Shown here: one piece after another, positions 1-8,518 of the stretch | How positions within the stretch are numbered: the first letter of the stretch is position 1 | How the letters are laid out: the number at the start of each line of letters is the position of its first letter | NCBI RefSeq assembly: GCF_037154085.1 | Contig: NZ_JBANRM010000005.1 | Coordinates: 266,824 to 330,823, forward strand | Direction of reading: 5' to 3' | DNA: 64,000 bases | DNA from: Andeanibacterium fulvum | GTDB lineage: Bacteria; Pseudomonadota; Alphaproteobacteria; Sphingomonadales; Sphingomonadaceae | Translations under genes and position numbers: made by a program | Notes under the pieces: model-generated | Told to the model about the DNA's origin: nothing | What the model saw: the letters and a program-made list of their open reading frames with translations, nothing else | The model's database searches: none

Positions 1-899
1 TAGGGAAAGCCGCTGAGGATGGCCCACAGGCCAAGCAGCAGGGAAACCGCCGCTCCGCCGATCACCCCGGCCCAGCCCCAGCGCCGCATCCGCGCCGGAT
101 CGCAGCCCCCGGCGAAGAAGCCCATCCGGTAGAGCGCCATGCCGATCAGCATCAGCGGCACAGTCTCCAGCAGCGCGAATGTGGGATATTCGCCGAGCAG
201 GTAGGAGCGTTCCTTCACGACGAAGGCCACTTCCTGCGCATAGCTGCCCGAAGTGAAAGCCGCCCGCTCGGCCTCCGCCTCCGCCAGCCGCACGGTCTGC
301 GCTTCTACCAGCGCCGCATTATGGGCCGGGTTCGCCAGTTGCGCTGCCGGGCTCTGTTCCAGCACCAGAGTGCCGGTGAGCGAGGCCAGCAGATAGATCG
401 CCGCCGCGCCGTACCACAGCAGCCCCACCCGCAGCAGCAGGTGCGCGGGCATGGCCAGGAACGGCAGGGCGATCAGCCCGGCGATGCCGTAGAGGAACAG
501 GATATCGCCCCAGAACAGCAGGAAGAAATGGGCGACGCCGAACAGCATCAGCCAGCCCAGCCGCCGCAATTGCAGCCCGATGCCCGCCCCATGCAAGGCG
601 GCACGCGTGGCGAACAGGGCCATCCCCGCCCCGAACAGCAGCGTGAACAACCCGCGCATCTTGCCGTCGATCAGCAGGAACTGCGCCAGCCACAGCCCGC
701 GCTCCACCGCGCCCGGCTCGCGGCCGAAGCCATGCGGCCAGCCATAGGCGAGATGGGGCTGCGCAAAGGCGACGATATTGGCGAAGAGAATCCCCAGCAC
801 CGCAATGCCGCGGATGAAATCCAGCGAGGCGAGCCGCTCATCCGGCGCGACGGGCGCGGCCGGGCCGGAAGCCTGCTCAACCCGCCCGATCGCCTGCAT
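1..899 (-). CDS. DUF418/YeiB-type membrane protein, 3' end cut by window edge
   Basis: The reading frame is open from an ATG at 899 to the window edge, so about 299 N-terminal residues are visible and the C-terminus is missing. Near the N-terminus it reads RLASLDFIRGIAVLGILFAN (about residues 24-43), the hallmark opening of the DUF418/YeiB family, followed by KMRGLFTLLFGAGMALF and several further hydrophobic stretches separated by short charged loops. The family is polytopic in the inner membrane and is often suggested to be transport related, but no member's substrate can be read from this sequence. The gene starts 32 bases downstream of the stop of the Sel1/SPOR gene on the same strand, so the two may be co-transcribed. 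Family assignment is firm; function is unknown. Confidence 0.85.
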   Translation of the reverse strand, partial: MQAIGRVEQASGPAAPVAPDERLASLDFIRGIAVLGILFANIVAFAQPHLAYGWPHGFGREPGAVERGLWLAQFLLIDGKMRGLFTLLFGAGMALFATRAALHGAGIGLQLRRLGWLMLFGVAHFFLLFWGDILFLYGIAGLIALPFLAMPAHLLLRVGLLWYGAAAIYLLASLTGTLVLEQSPAAQLANPAHNAALVEAQTVRLAEAEAERAAFTSGSYAQEVAFVVKERSYLLGEYPTFALLETVPLMLIGMALYRMGFFAGGCDPARMRRWGWAGVIGGAAVSLLLGLWAILSGFP

Positions 900-915
900 G
901 TTCCGTCCTTGCTCA

Positions 916-943
916 GATTACTGGGTGACGATTACTGGGTGAC
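916..943. repeat. 14-bp perfect tandem duplication over a stop codon
   Basis: The unit gattactgggtgac occurs twice head to tail (916-929 and 930-943). The right-hand copy contains the stop codon (TAA, 934-932) of the minus-strand Sel1/SPOR gene, and the left-hand copy lies immediately downstream of it. The duplication therefore leaves the protein unchanged. Similar short tandem duplications lie at the ends of zwf and the MFS gene. Confidence 0.9.
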
Positions 944-2188
944 GAGGCACTCCTGCCCGGCCGCCTTCAATTTCGCGCAGGCCCTATCCGCATCCGCGCG
1001 CGAGGCAAAGCCGCCTGCGAGCAATTTGGTCACTTTGCCCGATGGAACGAGAATCCGCTGCTTGCCCGAAAGTTCCGGGCGGGCAGAGAGCTGCGCCCAC
1101 AGCTTCTCCGCGTTGCCCCGCACTCCGAAGGCGCCGAGCTGCAGCTTCCACGGCCCGCTGGACGGCGTGGCGGCCTGTGCCGGCTTGGAGACGGCAGGCT
1201 TGGGAGCAGCAGGTTTGGGCGTAGCAGGTTTGGGGGGCGGCGGGGGCGCGGCGGGCCGGGGCTCCGCCTTGGCCACTACAGGCTTCGGCGCAGGCGCGGG
1301 CGGGGCCGCGGTCACTGGAGCAGGCCTGGATGCGTTCGGCCGGGCGAAATCGGCCCCGGCAGTGGCGGGGCTTTCCGTTCCGTCCGCCGTCATCGCCTGC
1401 CGCACCGCTTCGTCCGCGGCCACGGTCGAGGGCGGCACGAAGGTCGACTGGACCGGCTGCGGCACGCGCGGCGATGCGCTGGCCAGCGGCGCGGTAGGCG
1501 CGGCATTCTTCGGCCCCGCTTTCGCCGCAGGCTTCACGACGGACCCACCGGCCAGAAGTGGATCTCCATCGATCGCGGAAAGATCGAACGCTGCCAGTTC
1601 GCTGGAACGCGCGGTGTCTGCCTGCTGCTGCATCTCTATCGCGAGCGAGGCCGCCTGCTGACGCTGGGCAAAGGGCACATACTGGTCCATCTCCGCCAGG
1701 GCGGGCCCCGCCTGAGGCAGGCCCTGCGCATTGGCGAGAGTGAGCAGCGCATAGGCGCGCACCCAGTCCTTGGGCACGAGGTCGCCATTGAAATGGGCGA
1801 CGCCCAGCAGATATTGCGAGCGCGGATCGCCCCGGCGCGCGGCATCCTTTACATAGGGCAGTGCCTGTTGCTGACGCCCGGATTGGAACAGGAGCAGGCC
1901 GTAAATATCGGCGGCGCGGATATGCCCCTTCTCGGCGGCGCGGGCATAGTAATATTCCGCCATGGAGGAATCTTCCTCCACCCCCCGGCCAAGGCGATAG
2001 GCCTGCGCCATATTGAACAGCGCATCGGCATCGCCCGCTTCGGCCGGGCCTTTCCATTCGGCCACGGCGGCCGTGTAATTGCCGCTGCTCCAGGCATCGA
2101 CGCCTGCCTTGACGTCCGCCAGCGCAGGCGCCGCGAATGCCAGCGCGGCCAATGCTGCCGCCAATCCTGTCGGGCGAATTGTCGCCAT
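932..2188 (-). CDS. Sel1-repeat protein with C-terminal SPOR domain
   Basis: The product is 418 aa. The start chosen is the ATG at 2188, which has AAGGTGAG 10 nt upstream and begins a classic signal peptide ending in APALA (about residue 24); an upstream in-frame ATG at 2272 would bury that signal. Residues about 30-180 form Sel1/TPR-like helical repeats (DADALFNMAQAYRLGRGV, DPRSQYLLGVAHFNGD). A long Pro/Ala/Lys-rich linker follows (about 215-335). The last 75 residues are a SPOR domain (PWKLQLGAFGVRGNAEKLWA ... LLAGGFASRADADRACAKL). SPOR domains bind glycan strands denuded of stem peptides at division septa, so a periplasmic role in cell-wall remodelling or division is likely. The exact partner is unknown. 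Confidence 0.88.
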   Translation of the reverse strand: MATIRPTGLAAALAALAFAAPALADVKAGVDAWSSGNYTAAVAEWKGPAEAGDADALFNMAQAYRLGRGVEEDSSMAEYYYARAAEKGHIRAADIYGLLLFQSGRQQQALPYVKDAARRGDPRSQYLLGVAHFNGDLVPKDWVRAYALLTLANAQGLPQAGPALAEMDQYVPFAQRQQAASLAIEMQQQADTARSSELAAFDLSAIDGDPLLAGGSVVKPAAKAGPKNAAPTAPLASASPRVPQPVQSTFVPPSTVAADEAVRQAMTADGTESPATAGADFARPNASRPAPVTAAPPAPAPKPVVAKAEPRPAAPPPPPKPATPKPAAPKPAVSKPAQAATPSSGPWKLQLGAFGVRGNAEKLWAQLSARPELSGKQRILVPSGKVTKLLAGGFASRADADRACAKLKAAGQECLVTQ

Positions 2189-2460
2189 TGTCGCTGCGCT
2201 CACCTTCTGGCCCCTTTCGGCTGTGCCGGCCGCTTCGCCCATCGGGCATTTCTGCGCCCAATAGGATGACATGGTGAACAGCCGGTTAGCAAATCCCGCT
2301 TACCGGTGCGTGACGCCTGCACCGATCCGGGCGGGCTCGCTCAACCGTTTCATCCCCCCATTAACTGAAAATTAGGGGTGATCTGCGATCCCCCGAATGG
2401 AATTGCCGGAAACAGAGGACTTCTCCGGCTTGTAAACCAGTGAACCCAGGGGGATCGACC

Positions 2461-3177
2461 TTGCGCGTATTGGCATTGGCATCGCAGAAAGGTGGTTCAG
2501 GCAAGACCACCCTGTCTGGACACCTCGCCGTACAGGCCCAGCGTGCCGGCGCCGGCCCCGTTGTGCTTATCGACATCGACCCGCAGGGTTCGCTCGCCGA
2601 TTGGTGGAACGAGCGCGAGGCCGAATATCCCGCCTTTGCCCAGACCACCGTCGCCCGCCTGGCGAACGATCTGGCGACTCTGCGCCAGCAGGGCTTCAAG
2701 CTGGCCGTGATCGACACCCCGCCCGCCATCACCATGGCGATCCAGTCGGTGATCTCGGTCGCCGAACTGATCGTGGTCCCCACTCGCCCCAGCCCGCACG
2801 ATCTGCGCGCCGTGGGCGCAACGGTCGATCTGTGCGAGCGTGCGGGCAAGCCGCTGATCTTCGTGGTCAATGCCGCAACGCCCAAGGCCAAGATCACCTC
2901 GGAAGCCGCCGTCGCCCTGTCGCAGCACGGCACGGTGGCGCCGATCACGCTCCATCACCGCACCGATTTCGCCGCGTCGATGATCGACGGGCGCACCGTC
3001 ATGGAAGTCGATCCCTCGGGCAAGTCCGCCCACGAGATCGCTGCCTTGTGGAACTACATCTCCGACCGCCTGGAAAAGAACTTCCGCCGCACCGTCTTCG
3101 CCGCTCCCGGCGTGGCGCAGGTGCCCGGAATGTATCGTCCCGCTGGCGGGTTCGGCCGCCGGGTGGCCCAGAATTGA
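2461..3177 (+). CDS. ParA/MinD-family ATPase, orphan (no ParB beside it)
   Basis: The product is 238 aa with a deviant Walker A motif KGGSGKTT (residues 10-17), the switch-type DIDPQGSLADWW (about 38-49) and LAVIDTPPA. These define the ParA/MIP-type ATPases that position DNA, plasmids or protein clusters. I chose the TTG at 2461 because GGGGGA lies 7 nt upstream and the protein then starts MRVLALASQKGG as in typical family members; an in-frame GTG at 2440 has no ribosome binding site. A 199-aa protein with a ribbon-helix-helix-like C-terminus starts 11 bases downstream, and a TPR/SPOR lipoprotein overlaps that one. The absence of parB and of parS-like palindromes argues against the chromosomal ParABS system. 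A role in positioning a cargo, possibly envelope related, is an inference. Confidence 0.9.
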   Translation: MRVLALASQKGGSGKTTLSGHLAVQAQRAGAGPVVLIDIDPQGSLADWWNEREAEYPAFAQTTVARLANDLATLRQQGFKLAVIDTPPAITMAIQSVISVAELIVVPTRPSPHDLRAVGATVDLCERAGKPLIFVVNAATPKAKITSEAAVALSQHGTVAPITLHHRTDFAASMIDGRTVMEVDPSGKSAHEIAALWNYISDRLEKNFRRTVFAAPGVAQVPGMYRPAGGFGRRVAQN

Positions 3178-3188
3178 GGCCCGCCGGT

Positions 3189-3788
3189 ATGAGCGAACCC
3201 AAGCCGTTCGCGTCGCTCGGCCCGACGCTTCTGGCGCGCAAGGGGGCAGCACGCCCCGCGATGCGCCCGCAGGTCCAGCCTTTCGGTATCTATGAACGCC
3301 AGGGCGTCGTCGCGATCGAGGATCTCGGCTGGAACGACATGGGCCATGATGACGGGGACGATTCGCATCGCCCCGCCGAAGTGCTTGCCCTGACGCCTGC
3401 CCCGGCATCTCCGGAAACGCATGAAGCGCTGGCCGGCGATGAAGAATTCTCTGCCGGGCTTCAGGACAACACGGTGCAGGAACTGCCCGAGGTTCTGCGC
3501 CAGCAGGAAGAAATCGCCCGCAAAGTGACCCGCCCGGTCATGCAGGCTCAGCCTGTGGCAGAGGCACAACCCGCTGCCCGCAGCGCTGCCGACCGCCGCA
3601 AAGCGCTGGATGACGGCCGCCGCGCCGCCTTTACCCTGCGCGTGGATGCGGAACGCCACCTCAAGCTGCGCCTGGCCTGCACCATCCGCAATCTCAGCGC
3701 CCAGCAGATCGTGACCGAGGCGCTCGACCGGTTGCTCTCGGGCATTCCGGAACTCGATTCGCTTACCGCCCAGTTGAAGCGGAAATGA
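3189..3788 (+). CDS. ParA-associated protein with RHH-like C-terminus
   Basis: The product is 199 aa from the ATG at 3189. The N-terminal 140 residues are acidic, Pro/Ala-rich and probably disordered. The last 50 residues (AAFTLRVDAERHLKLRLACT ... SAQQIVTEALDRLL) have the beta-strand plus two-helix pattern of ribbon-helix-helix DNA-binding proteins, with LRVDAE as the candidate strand. It lies 11 bases after the ParA-like gene and overlaps the next gene by the last bases of its stop, so the three form one transcription unit. By analogy with small RHH partners of plasmid ParA proteins it could be the centromere-binding or cargo adaptor subunit. That is inference; only the fold resemblance is visible. 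Confidence 0.8.
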   Translation: MSEPKPFASLGPTLLARKGAARPAMRPQVQPFGIYERQGVVAIEDLGWNDMGHDDGDDSHRPAEVLALTPAPASPETHEALAGDEEFSAGLQDNTVQELPEVLRQQEEIARKVTRPVMQAQPVAEAQPAARSAADRRKALDDGRRAAFTLRVDAERHLKLRLACTIRNLSAQQIVTEALDRLLSGIPELDSLTAQLKRK

Positions 3789-3808
3789 CTACCCAAGGGG
3801 ATGTGACC

Positions 3809-5227
3809 ATGAACCGCACCGCCAAGACGATCGGAAGCAGGGAAGCAAGGCTGCTCGGCCTTGCCCTGACCACCGCCCTCGCCGGCGTTACGCTGACGGG
3901 CTGTGCTGCTTCCGCCCCGGCCGCCAACCTTTCGGCCAGCAAGGCCGAAGCGGCGCTGGCCAAGGGCAAGTATGAAAGCGCAGTCCAGCACGCGGAAGCC
4001 GCCGTGCAGGCCGATCCCCGCAATGCGCAGTTCCGGTCGACCCTGGGCGCCGCCTATCTCGAGACCGGCCGCTTCGCTTCGGCCGCCACCACTCTCGACG
4101 ATGCGATGAAGCTGGGCGACACTTCGCCGCGCACCGCCCTCAGCCTCGCGCTCGCGCTTGCCGGTGACGGCAAGGGTGCACAGGCCGCAGCGATCCTCAA
4201 ATCCTATGAAGGCGATATCGCCGCGGGCGATCTGGGCCTTGCCTATTCTCTGGCCGGTCAACCCGAACGCGGCATCCATGTCCTGTCCAACGCGCTGCGC
4301 AATGGCGAGAATACCGCCAAGGTGCGCCAGAACCTGGCCTATTCCTATGCGATGGCAGGCCGCTGGCGCGAAGCCCGGCTGATGGCGCAGCAGGATCTCG
4401 GCAGCGAGAAGGTGGGCGACCGGATGGCCGAATGGGCCGCCAGCGTGCACCCCGACAATTACCGCGCCCGCGTGGCCATGCTGCTGCAGGTCGTGCCCGA
4501 CCTGAAGGACCCCGGCCAGCCGGTGCAGCTTGCCCTGAGCAATTTCCCGACCACCGAACAGCTCGCCAGCGAAGCGGTCAGCGTTCCGGCTCCACTGGCC
4601 GAACCCGCGCCCTCCGCCGTGGCGCTGGGCAATGAAGCCAAGGGTGGCTACGAGCTTCCGCCGATCGGCGATGCGCCCGAACCCGCCTTCACCGCTCCTG
4701 CCTACAAGGCGCCGAACCCGCAGCGCGTGAGCGATTTCCAGGCGGCCTTCGCCACTGGCGATACCGCGTCGACCGGCAAGGTGGCGCTCGATTCGCGCAG
4801 CTTCGCCGAGGCTGCCCCGAAATCGGCTGCTCCGAAGCCCGCCCCCAGGATGGCGGCGAAGAGCGCTCCTGCAAAGAGCGCTCCTGCGAAAAGCACAGGG
4901 GCCAAGGGCGCCAGCCGCCTGACCCCTGCGGACGGTACGCATCTGGTGCAGCTGGGCTCTTTCTCGAGCGAGCAGGGCGCGCGCCGGGCATGGGGCATCT
5001 ATGTGAAGCGCTATCCCGAGCTGGGTAACCACGAGATGGTGCTCACTCAGGCGCGCGTGAACGGCAAGAATTACTGGCGCGTGGCGGCAGGCGGCTATTC
5101 CGCAGGCAGTTCGCGTTCCATGTGCGGCAAGGTCAGCAAGGCAGGCGGCGAAGGCTGCATCGCCTATGCCCAGGGCCGTCCGCTGCCCGGCACGCTCGAC
5201 AACGGACGCCGCCTCGCGAGCCGTTAA
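3809..5227 (+). CDS. TPR lipoprotein with C-terminal SPOR domain
   Basis: The product is 472 aa. An in-frame ATG at 3785 overlaps the previous stop, but the ATG at 3809 has AAGGGG 9 nt upstream and gives a proper lipoprotein signal: basic N-terminus, hydrophobic core and lipobox LTGC with Cys32 as the lipidation site. Residues about 40-190 are TPR-like helical pairs (KYESAVQHAEAAVQADPRNA). An Ala/Lys/Pro-rich linker with short SAPAK repeats follows (about 335-380). The C-terminal 80 residues are a SPOR domain (THLVQLGSFSSEQGARRAWG ... YWRVAAGGY). It should be anchored in the outer membrane and bind septal peptidoglycan. It is the last gene of the ParA/RHH unit and is followed by a strong hairpin. 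Confidence 0.87.
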   Translation: MNRTAKTIGSREARLLGLALTTALAGVTLTGCAASAPAANLSASKAEAALAKGKYESAVQHAEAAVQADPRNAQFRSTLGAAYLETGRFASAATTLDDAMKLGDTSPRTALSLALALAGDGKGAQAAAILKSYEGDIAAGDLGLAYSLAGQPERGIHVLSNALRNGENTAKVRQNLAYSYAMAGRWREARLMAQQDLGSEKVGDRMAEWAASVHPDNYRARVAMLLQVVPDLKDPGQPVQLALSNFPTTEQLASEAVSVPAPLAEPAPSAVALGNEAKGGYELPPIGDAPEPAFTAPAYKAPNPQRVSDFQAAFATGDTASTGKVALDSRSFAEAAPKSAAPKPAPRMAAKSAPAKSAPAKSTGAKGASRLTPADGTHLVQLGSFSSEQGARRAWGIYVKRYPELGNHEMVLTQARVNGKNYWRVAAGGYSAGSSRSMCGKVSKAGGEGCIAYAQGRPLPGTLDNGRRLASR

Positions 5228-5249
5228 CCGACCCAGTTCACAACTCTCC

Positions 5250-5286
5250 GGAAGGCCCTCTGCGGATCCCCGCAGGGGGCTTTCCT
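5250..5286 (+). terminator. Hairpin terminator after the ParA/RHH/SPOR unit
   Basis: The arms GGAAGGCCCTCTGCGG (from 5250) and CCGCAGGGGGCTTTCC pair over 16 bp with only two G-U type mismatches and a very short loop. It begins 22 bases after the stop codon. The T-tract is weak (ttccttcat). It also faces the convergent minus-strand gene ending at 5309, so it may act in both directions. Confidence 0.75.
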
Positions 5287-5308
5287 TCATCCGGGCAAGC
5301 GCGCGCCG

Positions 5309-6061
5309 TCAGTTGACCGTATTCTCGTCATACCGGCAAACGGTCATCGTCCCCTTGAAGCGCGCCCTTGTTTCCGCAGCCCATTGGGGCAAGCCATCGC
5401 GCCATGCCGCATATTTGGTGAGCGGCACAGGCTGGCGGGCAATATCCTTGCCATCCTGCACAATCACCACTTCGGCGGTCTTCATCCGGTCCACCGCCTT
5501 GGCGAGCTCGGCAAATTGTTTTGGCTTGAGCGCGGGAGGGCTGCTGTCACCATCCGTATCGGCCGTATCGAGCCACACTGTGTACATACCCCCGCTGACG
5601 GAGGATGCTTTGGGTTCATAGGGGCCAAACACCTTGCCATCGATCAGTAGCTTGATTGCGACCTTGCCCGGGATCGGCTTGAAGTCCCGCGAAGTGGTGT
5701 TGACGCTCACCCGCCCGATCGCCGCTTTCATGCCATGGGGCGGCGTATTGGCGACATCGCCGTACCAGGCAACGCCCAGACTGGCGCCGGAGTACCTGCT
5801 CATGAAATCCTTGAAATCGGTCAGGTAAACCGTCTGGGTGGGATAACCGGTGGCATTGAAGCTCATCTCCGCCCGAGCCGGCGCGCCTTCTTCCTTCCCC
5901 CGGGTTTTGAAACCATAGCGGGCATTTTCCGCATCGCGCTGATCGGCAAGTTCGCGGCTGCAACGGGCTAGCCAGGGTACTTCATCGGCCGAGGCCGCCG
6001 GAACGGCTATTCCCGCAACGAGCATGGCGGCAGCAAGCAATCTTACTTGGACGGATGTCAT
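5309..6061 (-). CDS. Secreted protein of unknown function
   Basis: The product is 250 aa from the ATG at 6061, preceded by GGAAGGAG with 7-nt spacing. It opens with a signal peptide (MTSVQVRLLAAAMLVAGIA) ending near AASA, residue 24, so it is exported to the periplasm or beyond. The mature part is soluble, with one Cys near each end (ARCSRE and TVCRYDE) that could form a disulfide, and beta-rich stretches such as VAIKLLIDGKVFGPYEP and GGMYTVWLDTAD. I recognise no named domain. It is 23 bases downstream of the pyrB-pyrC' pair on the same strand but has its own ribosome binding site, so shared function with pyrimidine synthesis is not implied. Confidence 0.75.
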   Translation of the reverse strand: MTSVQVRLLAAAMLVAGIAVPAASADEVPWLARCSRELADQRDAENARYGFKTRGKEEGAPARAEMSFNATGYPTQTVYLTDFKDFMSRYSGASLGVAWYGDVANTPPHGMKAAIGRVSVNTTSRDFKPIPGKVAIKLLIDGKVFGPYEPKASSVSGGMYTVWLDTADTDGDSSPPALKPKQFAELAKAVDRMKTAEVVIVQDGKDIARQPVPLTKYAAWRDGLPQWAAETRARFKGTMTVCRYDENTVN

Positions 6062-6084
6062 GTCCACGCTCCTTCCGGTAAAGT

Positions 6085-7317
6085 TCAGCCGCCGATGCGC
6101 ACTCCGCCCTTGTAGAGCGCGATGACCCGGCCCTGCGCGGGCTGACCGTCGAACGGCGTATTGCCCGCGCTTGCTTCCATCTTCGCCGACTGGACGATCC
6201 ACGGCTTTTCCGGGTCGATCAGCGCGATATCGGCCTGCATGCCTTCCGCCAGCACCCCGGCGTCTACGCCCAGCAGCGCGGCGGGCCTGGTCGCCAGCAG
6301 ATCGAAGGCGCGCGCCGTGTCGATCACTCCGTCGCGCACCAGCGTCAGCACCATGGCGAGCAGGGTTTCGGCCCCGGCCATGCCCGGCTCCGCATCGGCG
6401 AACGGCAGGCGCTTGTCTTCCGGCCCGCGCGGATCGTGGCCGCTGGAGACGACATCGATTGTCCCGTCGCCGATTGCCTCGATCACCGCCTGCCGGTCCG
6501 CCTCTTCCCTCAAGGGCGGGGACATGCGGGCGTAAGTGCGGAATTCCGCGGTCGCCAGATCGGACAGCATGAAATGGGCCGGAGTGACGCCCGCAGTGAC
6601 CGCCACGCCGCGCCGCTTGGCCGCGCGCACCAGATCGAGCGCCGCGCGCGTCGTCACCTGCCGCAGATGCAGCCGCGCGCCCGCCAGTTCGGCAAGGGCG
6701 ATATCGCGGGCCACCGCCAGCGCTTCGGCTTCCGCCGGGGCACTGGGCAGGCCCATCCGCGTGGCCATCATGCCCGCAGTGGCGACAGCCTCGCCCACCA
6801 GCCCGCCATCTTCCGCGTGTGTGACGACCACCAGGTCCAGCATCGCTGCATAGCGCAGCAGGCGCAGCATCACGCCCGAATCCGCGATCCACTGGCGCCC
6901 GGTGGCAACCGCCCGCGCGCCTGCGTCTCGCATCAGCGCCAGTTCGGCCAGATTGCCGCCTTCCAGCCCGACAGTGGCCGCCGCCAGCGGGTGGACCCAC
7001 AGATCGGGCTTGCCGCTATAGGCCAGGAACTGGATGCGCGCGGGATGGTCCAGCGGCGGGCTCTGGTCCGGCATCAGCGCCGCGCGCGTGATCCCGCCGA
7101 AATGGAAGGCCGGTTTGTCCACCGCGAAGACGCCAAGATCGACGAGACCGGGCGCGACGAGCTTGCCCTGGGCATCGATGATCTCATCGCCGACATGCGG
7201 GGTAATATCCCCCAGCGCGACGATCCGCGCCCCTTCGCAGCGCAGAGTGCCCGGGCGCAGGCCATCGGGCGTCACCAGCGTGCCATTGGTGATCGTGAGC
7301 GGCACGGGCTGCTTCAT
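6085..7317 (-). CDS. Dihydroorotase-like non-catalytic ATCase subunit (PyrC' type)
   Basis: The product is 410 aa from the ATG at 7317, which overlaps the pyrB stop as TGATG, so translation is coupled. The overall fold is dihydroorotase/amidohydrolase: the entry motif PGLVDLGVF (residues 56-64) aligns with the normal PGLIDxHVHxR, but both metal-binding His are gone. The later motifs are also degenerate: LHLRQVTT in place of LHxxHxST, GVTPAHF in place of EVTPHHL, and SSGHDP where the catalytic Asp region should be. Pseudomonas encodes a similar inactive PyrC' that is needed to assemble ATCase dodecamers, and the same role fits here. A functional pyrC should exist elsewhere in the genome. An in-frame ATG at 7353 lies inside pyrB and is rejected. 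Confidence 0.9.
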   Translation of the reverse strand: MKQPVPLTITNGTLVTPDGLRPGTLRCEGARIVALGDITPHVGDEIIDAQGKLVAPGLVDLGVFAVDKPAFHFGGITRAALMPDQSPPLDHPARIQFLAYSGKPDLWVHPLAAATVGLEGGNLAELALMRDAGARAVATGRQWIADSGVMLRLLRYAAMLDLVVVTHAEDGGLVGEAVATAGMMATRMGLPSAPAEAEALAVARDIALAELAGARLHLRQVTTRAALDLVRAAKRRGVAVTAGVTPAHFMLSDLATAEFRTYARMSPPLREEADRQAVIEAIGDGTIDVVSSGHDPRGPEDKRLPFADAEPGMAGAETLLAMVLTLVRDGVIDTARAFDLLATRPAALLGVDAGVLAEGMQADIALIDPEKPWIVQSAKMEASAGNTPFDGQPAQGRVIALYKGGVRIGG

Positions 7318-8366
7318 CAGGCGATCTCCCCTGCCATATCCGCCGCGCTCCACCCCGGCGCCCCGCGCCTGCGGCGAGTGAGCACTTCCAGGCAGGCCAT
7401 GCGGATCGCCACGCCCATTTCCACCTGGCGGGTAATGATCGAGCGGCCTTCGAGATCGGCCACGTCGCTGTCGATCTCCACGCCCCGGTTCATCGGGCCG
7501 GGATGCATGATGAGCGCATCGGGCTCCGCTTTCATCAGTCGCTTGGCGCTAAGTCCGTAAAGATGGCGATATTCGCGAGTGGAAGGCACGAACTGCCCGT
7601 TCATCCGCTCGTTCTGCAGGCGCAGCATCATCACCACCTCGGCACCGTCCAGCGCGGCGTCGAAATCATGGAATGGCTTCACGCCCATTTCCTCGATCCC
7701 GGCTGGCATCAACGCGGGCGGCGCGCAGACGCGCACCTCGGCACCCAGAGCGGTGAGGCACAATATGTTGGACCGCGCGACGCGGCTGTGCAGGATGTCC
7801 CCGCAGATCGTCACCCGCAGGCCCCACAGCCCTTCGGCAAACTCGCTCCGCCCCCGCTCGCGCAAGGCGTGGCGCAGGGTCAGTGCATCGAGCAGGGCCT
7901 GCGTCGGATGTTCATGCTGCCCGTCGCCCGCATTGAGCACGGGGCAATCGACCTGCTCCGCAATCAGCCGCACAGCGCCGCTGCTGGCATGGCGGATCAC
8001 GATGGCATCGGCGCGCATGGCATTGAGCGTCACTGCCGTATCGATCAGCGTTTCACCCTTCTTCACGCTGGACTGGGCCGCGTGCATGTTCACCACGTCT
8101 GCGCCCAGCCGCTTGCCCGCGATCTCGAAGCTCAGCAGCGTGCGGGTGGAATTCTCGAAGAAGGCGTTGATGATCGTAAGGCCAGACAACAGATTGCTGT
8201 GCTTGGAAGGCTGGCGGTTGAGCGCCACCCATTGTTCCGCCTCTGCCAGCAGGAACATGATCTCGTAAGTCTGGAGCTGGCCGATTCCGAGCAGGTCGCG
8301 GTGCGGAAAGGCGTGCCATCCGGCCGGAAAACGGCCAGGCGCGGGGGGAGTTGGCGTCGCTGTCAT
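7317..8366 (-). CDS. pyrB: Aspartate carbamoyltransferase catalytic subunit
   Basis: The product is 349 aa. It joins carbamoyl phosphate and aspartate in the first committed step of pyrimidine synthesis in the cytoplasm. The carbamoyl-phosphate loop FFENSTRTLLSFE has S73-T74-R75-T76. HASSGAVRLIAE, DGQHEHPTQALLDALTL and the C-terminal IMHPGPMNRGVEI are all present and canonical. I chose the ATG at 8366, giving a modest N-terminal extension; the frame is open further upstream to 8519, but that stretch is the divergent promoter region with sppA. The gene has no obvious strong Shine-Dalgarno (TTTAATG). It is coupled to the inactive dihydroorotase-like subunit. Confidence 0.96.
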   Translation of the reverse strand: MTATPTPPAPGRFPAGWHAFPHRDLLGIGQLQTYEIMFLLAEAEQWVALNRQPSKHSNLLSGLTIINAFFENSTRTLLSFEIAGKRLGADVVNMHAAQSSVKKGETLIDTAVTLNAMRADAIVIRHASSGAVRLIAEQVDCPVLNAGDGQHEHPTQALLDALTLRHALRERGRSEFAEGLWGLRVTICGDILHSRVARSNILCLTALGAEVRVCAPPALMPAGIEEMGVKPFHDFDAALDGAEVVMMLRLQNERMNGQFVPSTREYRHLYGLSAKRLMKAEPDALIMHPGPMNRGVEIDSDVADLEGRSIITRQVEMGVAIRMACLEVLTRRRRGAPGWSAADMAGEIA

Positions 8367-8518
8367 TAAAGCCGGGGCAATAGGCACAGTTTGCCCGCAT
8401 GGCAACGCCCGGCGTCGATCCGCATCGACAGTTGGAGCGCTTTCCTGTGGAACCTCCGGCGCCCTGCGCCTAGACGTCGCTTTCAAACGGAACCATTCAG
8501 GATCGGGAAGACAGCCCA

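Noticed and set aside
2440..2460. GTG start for the ParA-like gene
   Set aside because: No ribosome binding site before it; TTG at 2461 has GGGGGA at 7 nt and matches the family N-terminus.
3548..5290. 580-codon minus-strand frame opposite the TPR/SPOR lipoprotein
   Set aside because: Shadow frame with Gly/Arg/His-rich composition; the opposite strand has a ribosome binding site, a lipobox and SPOR motifs.
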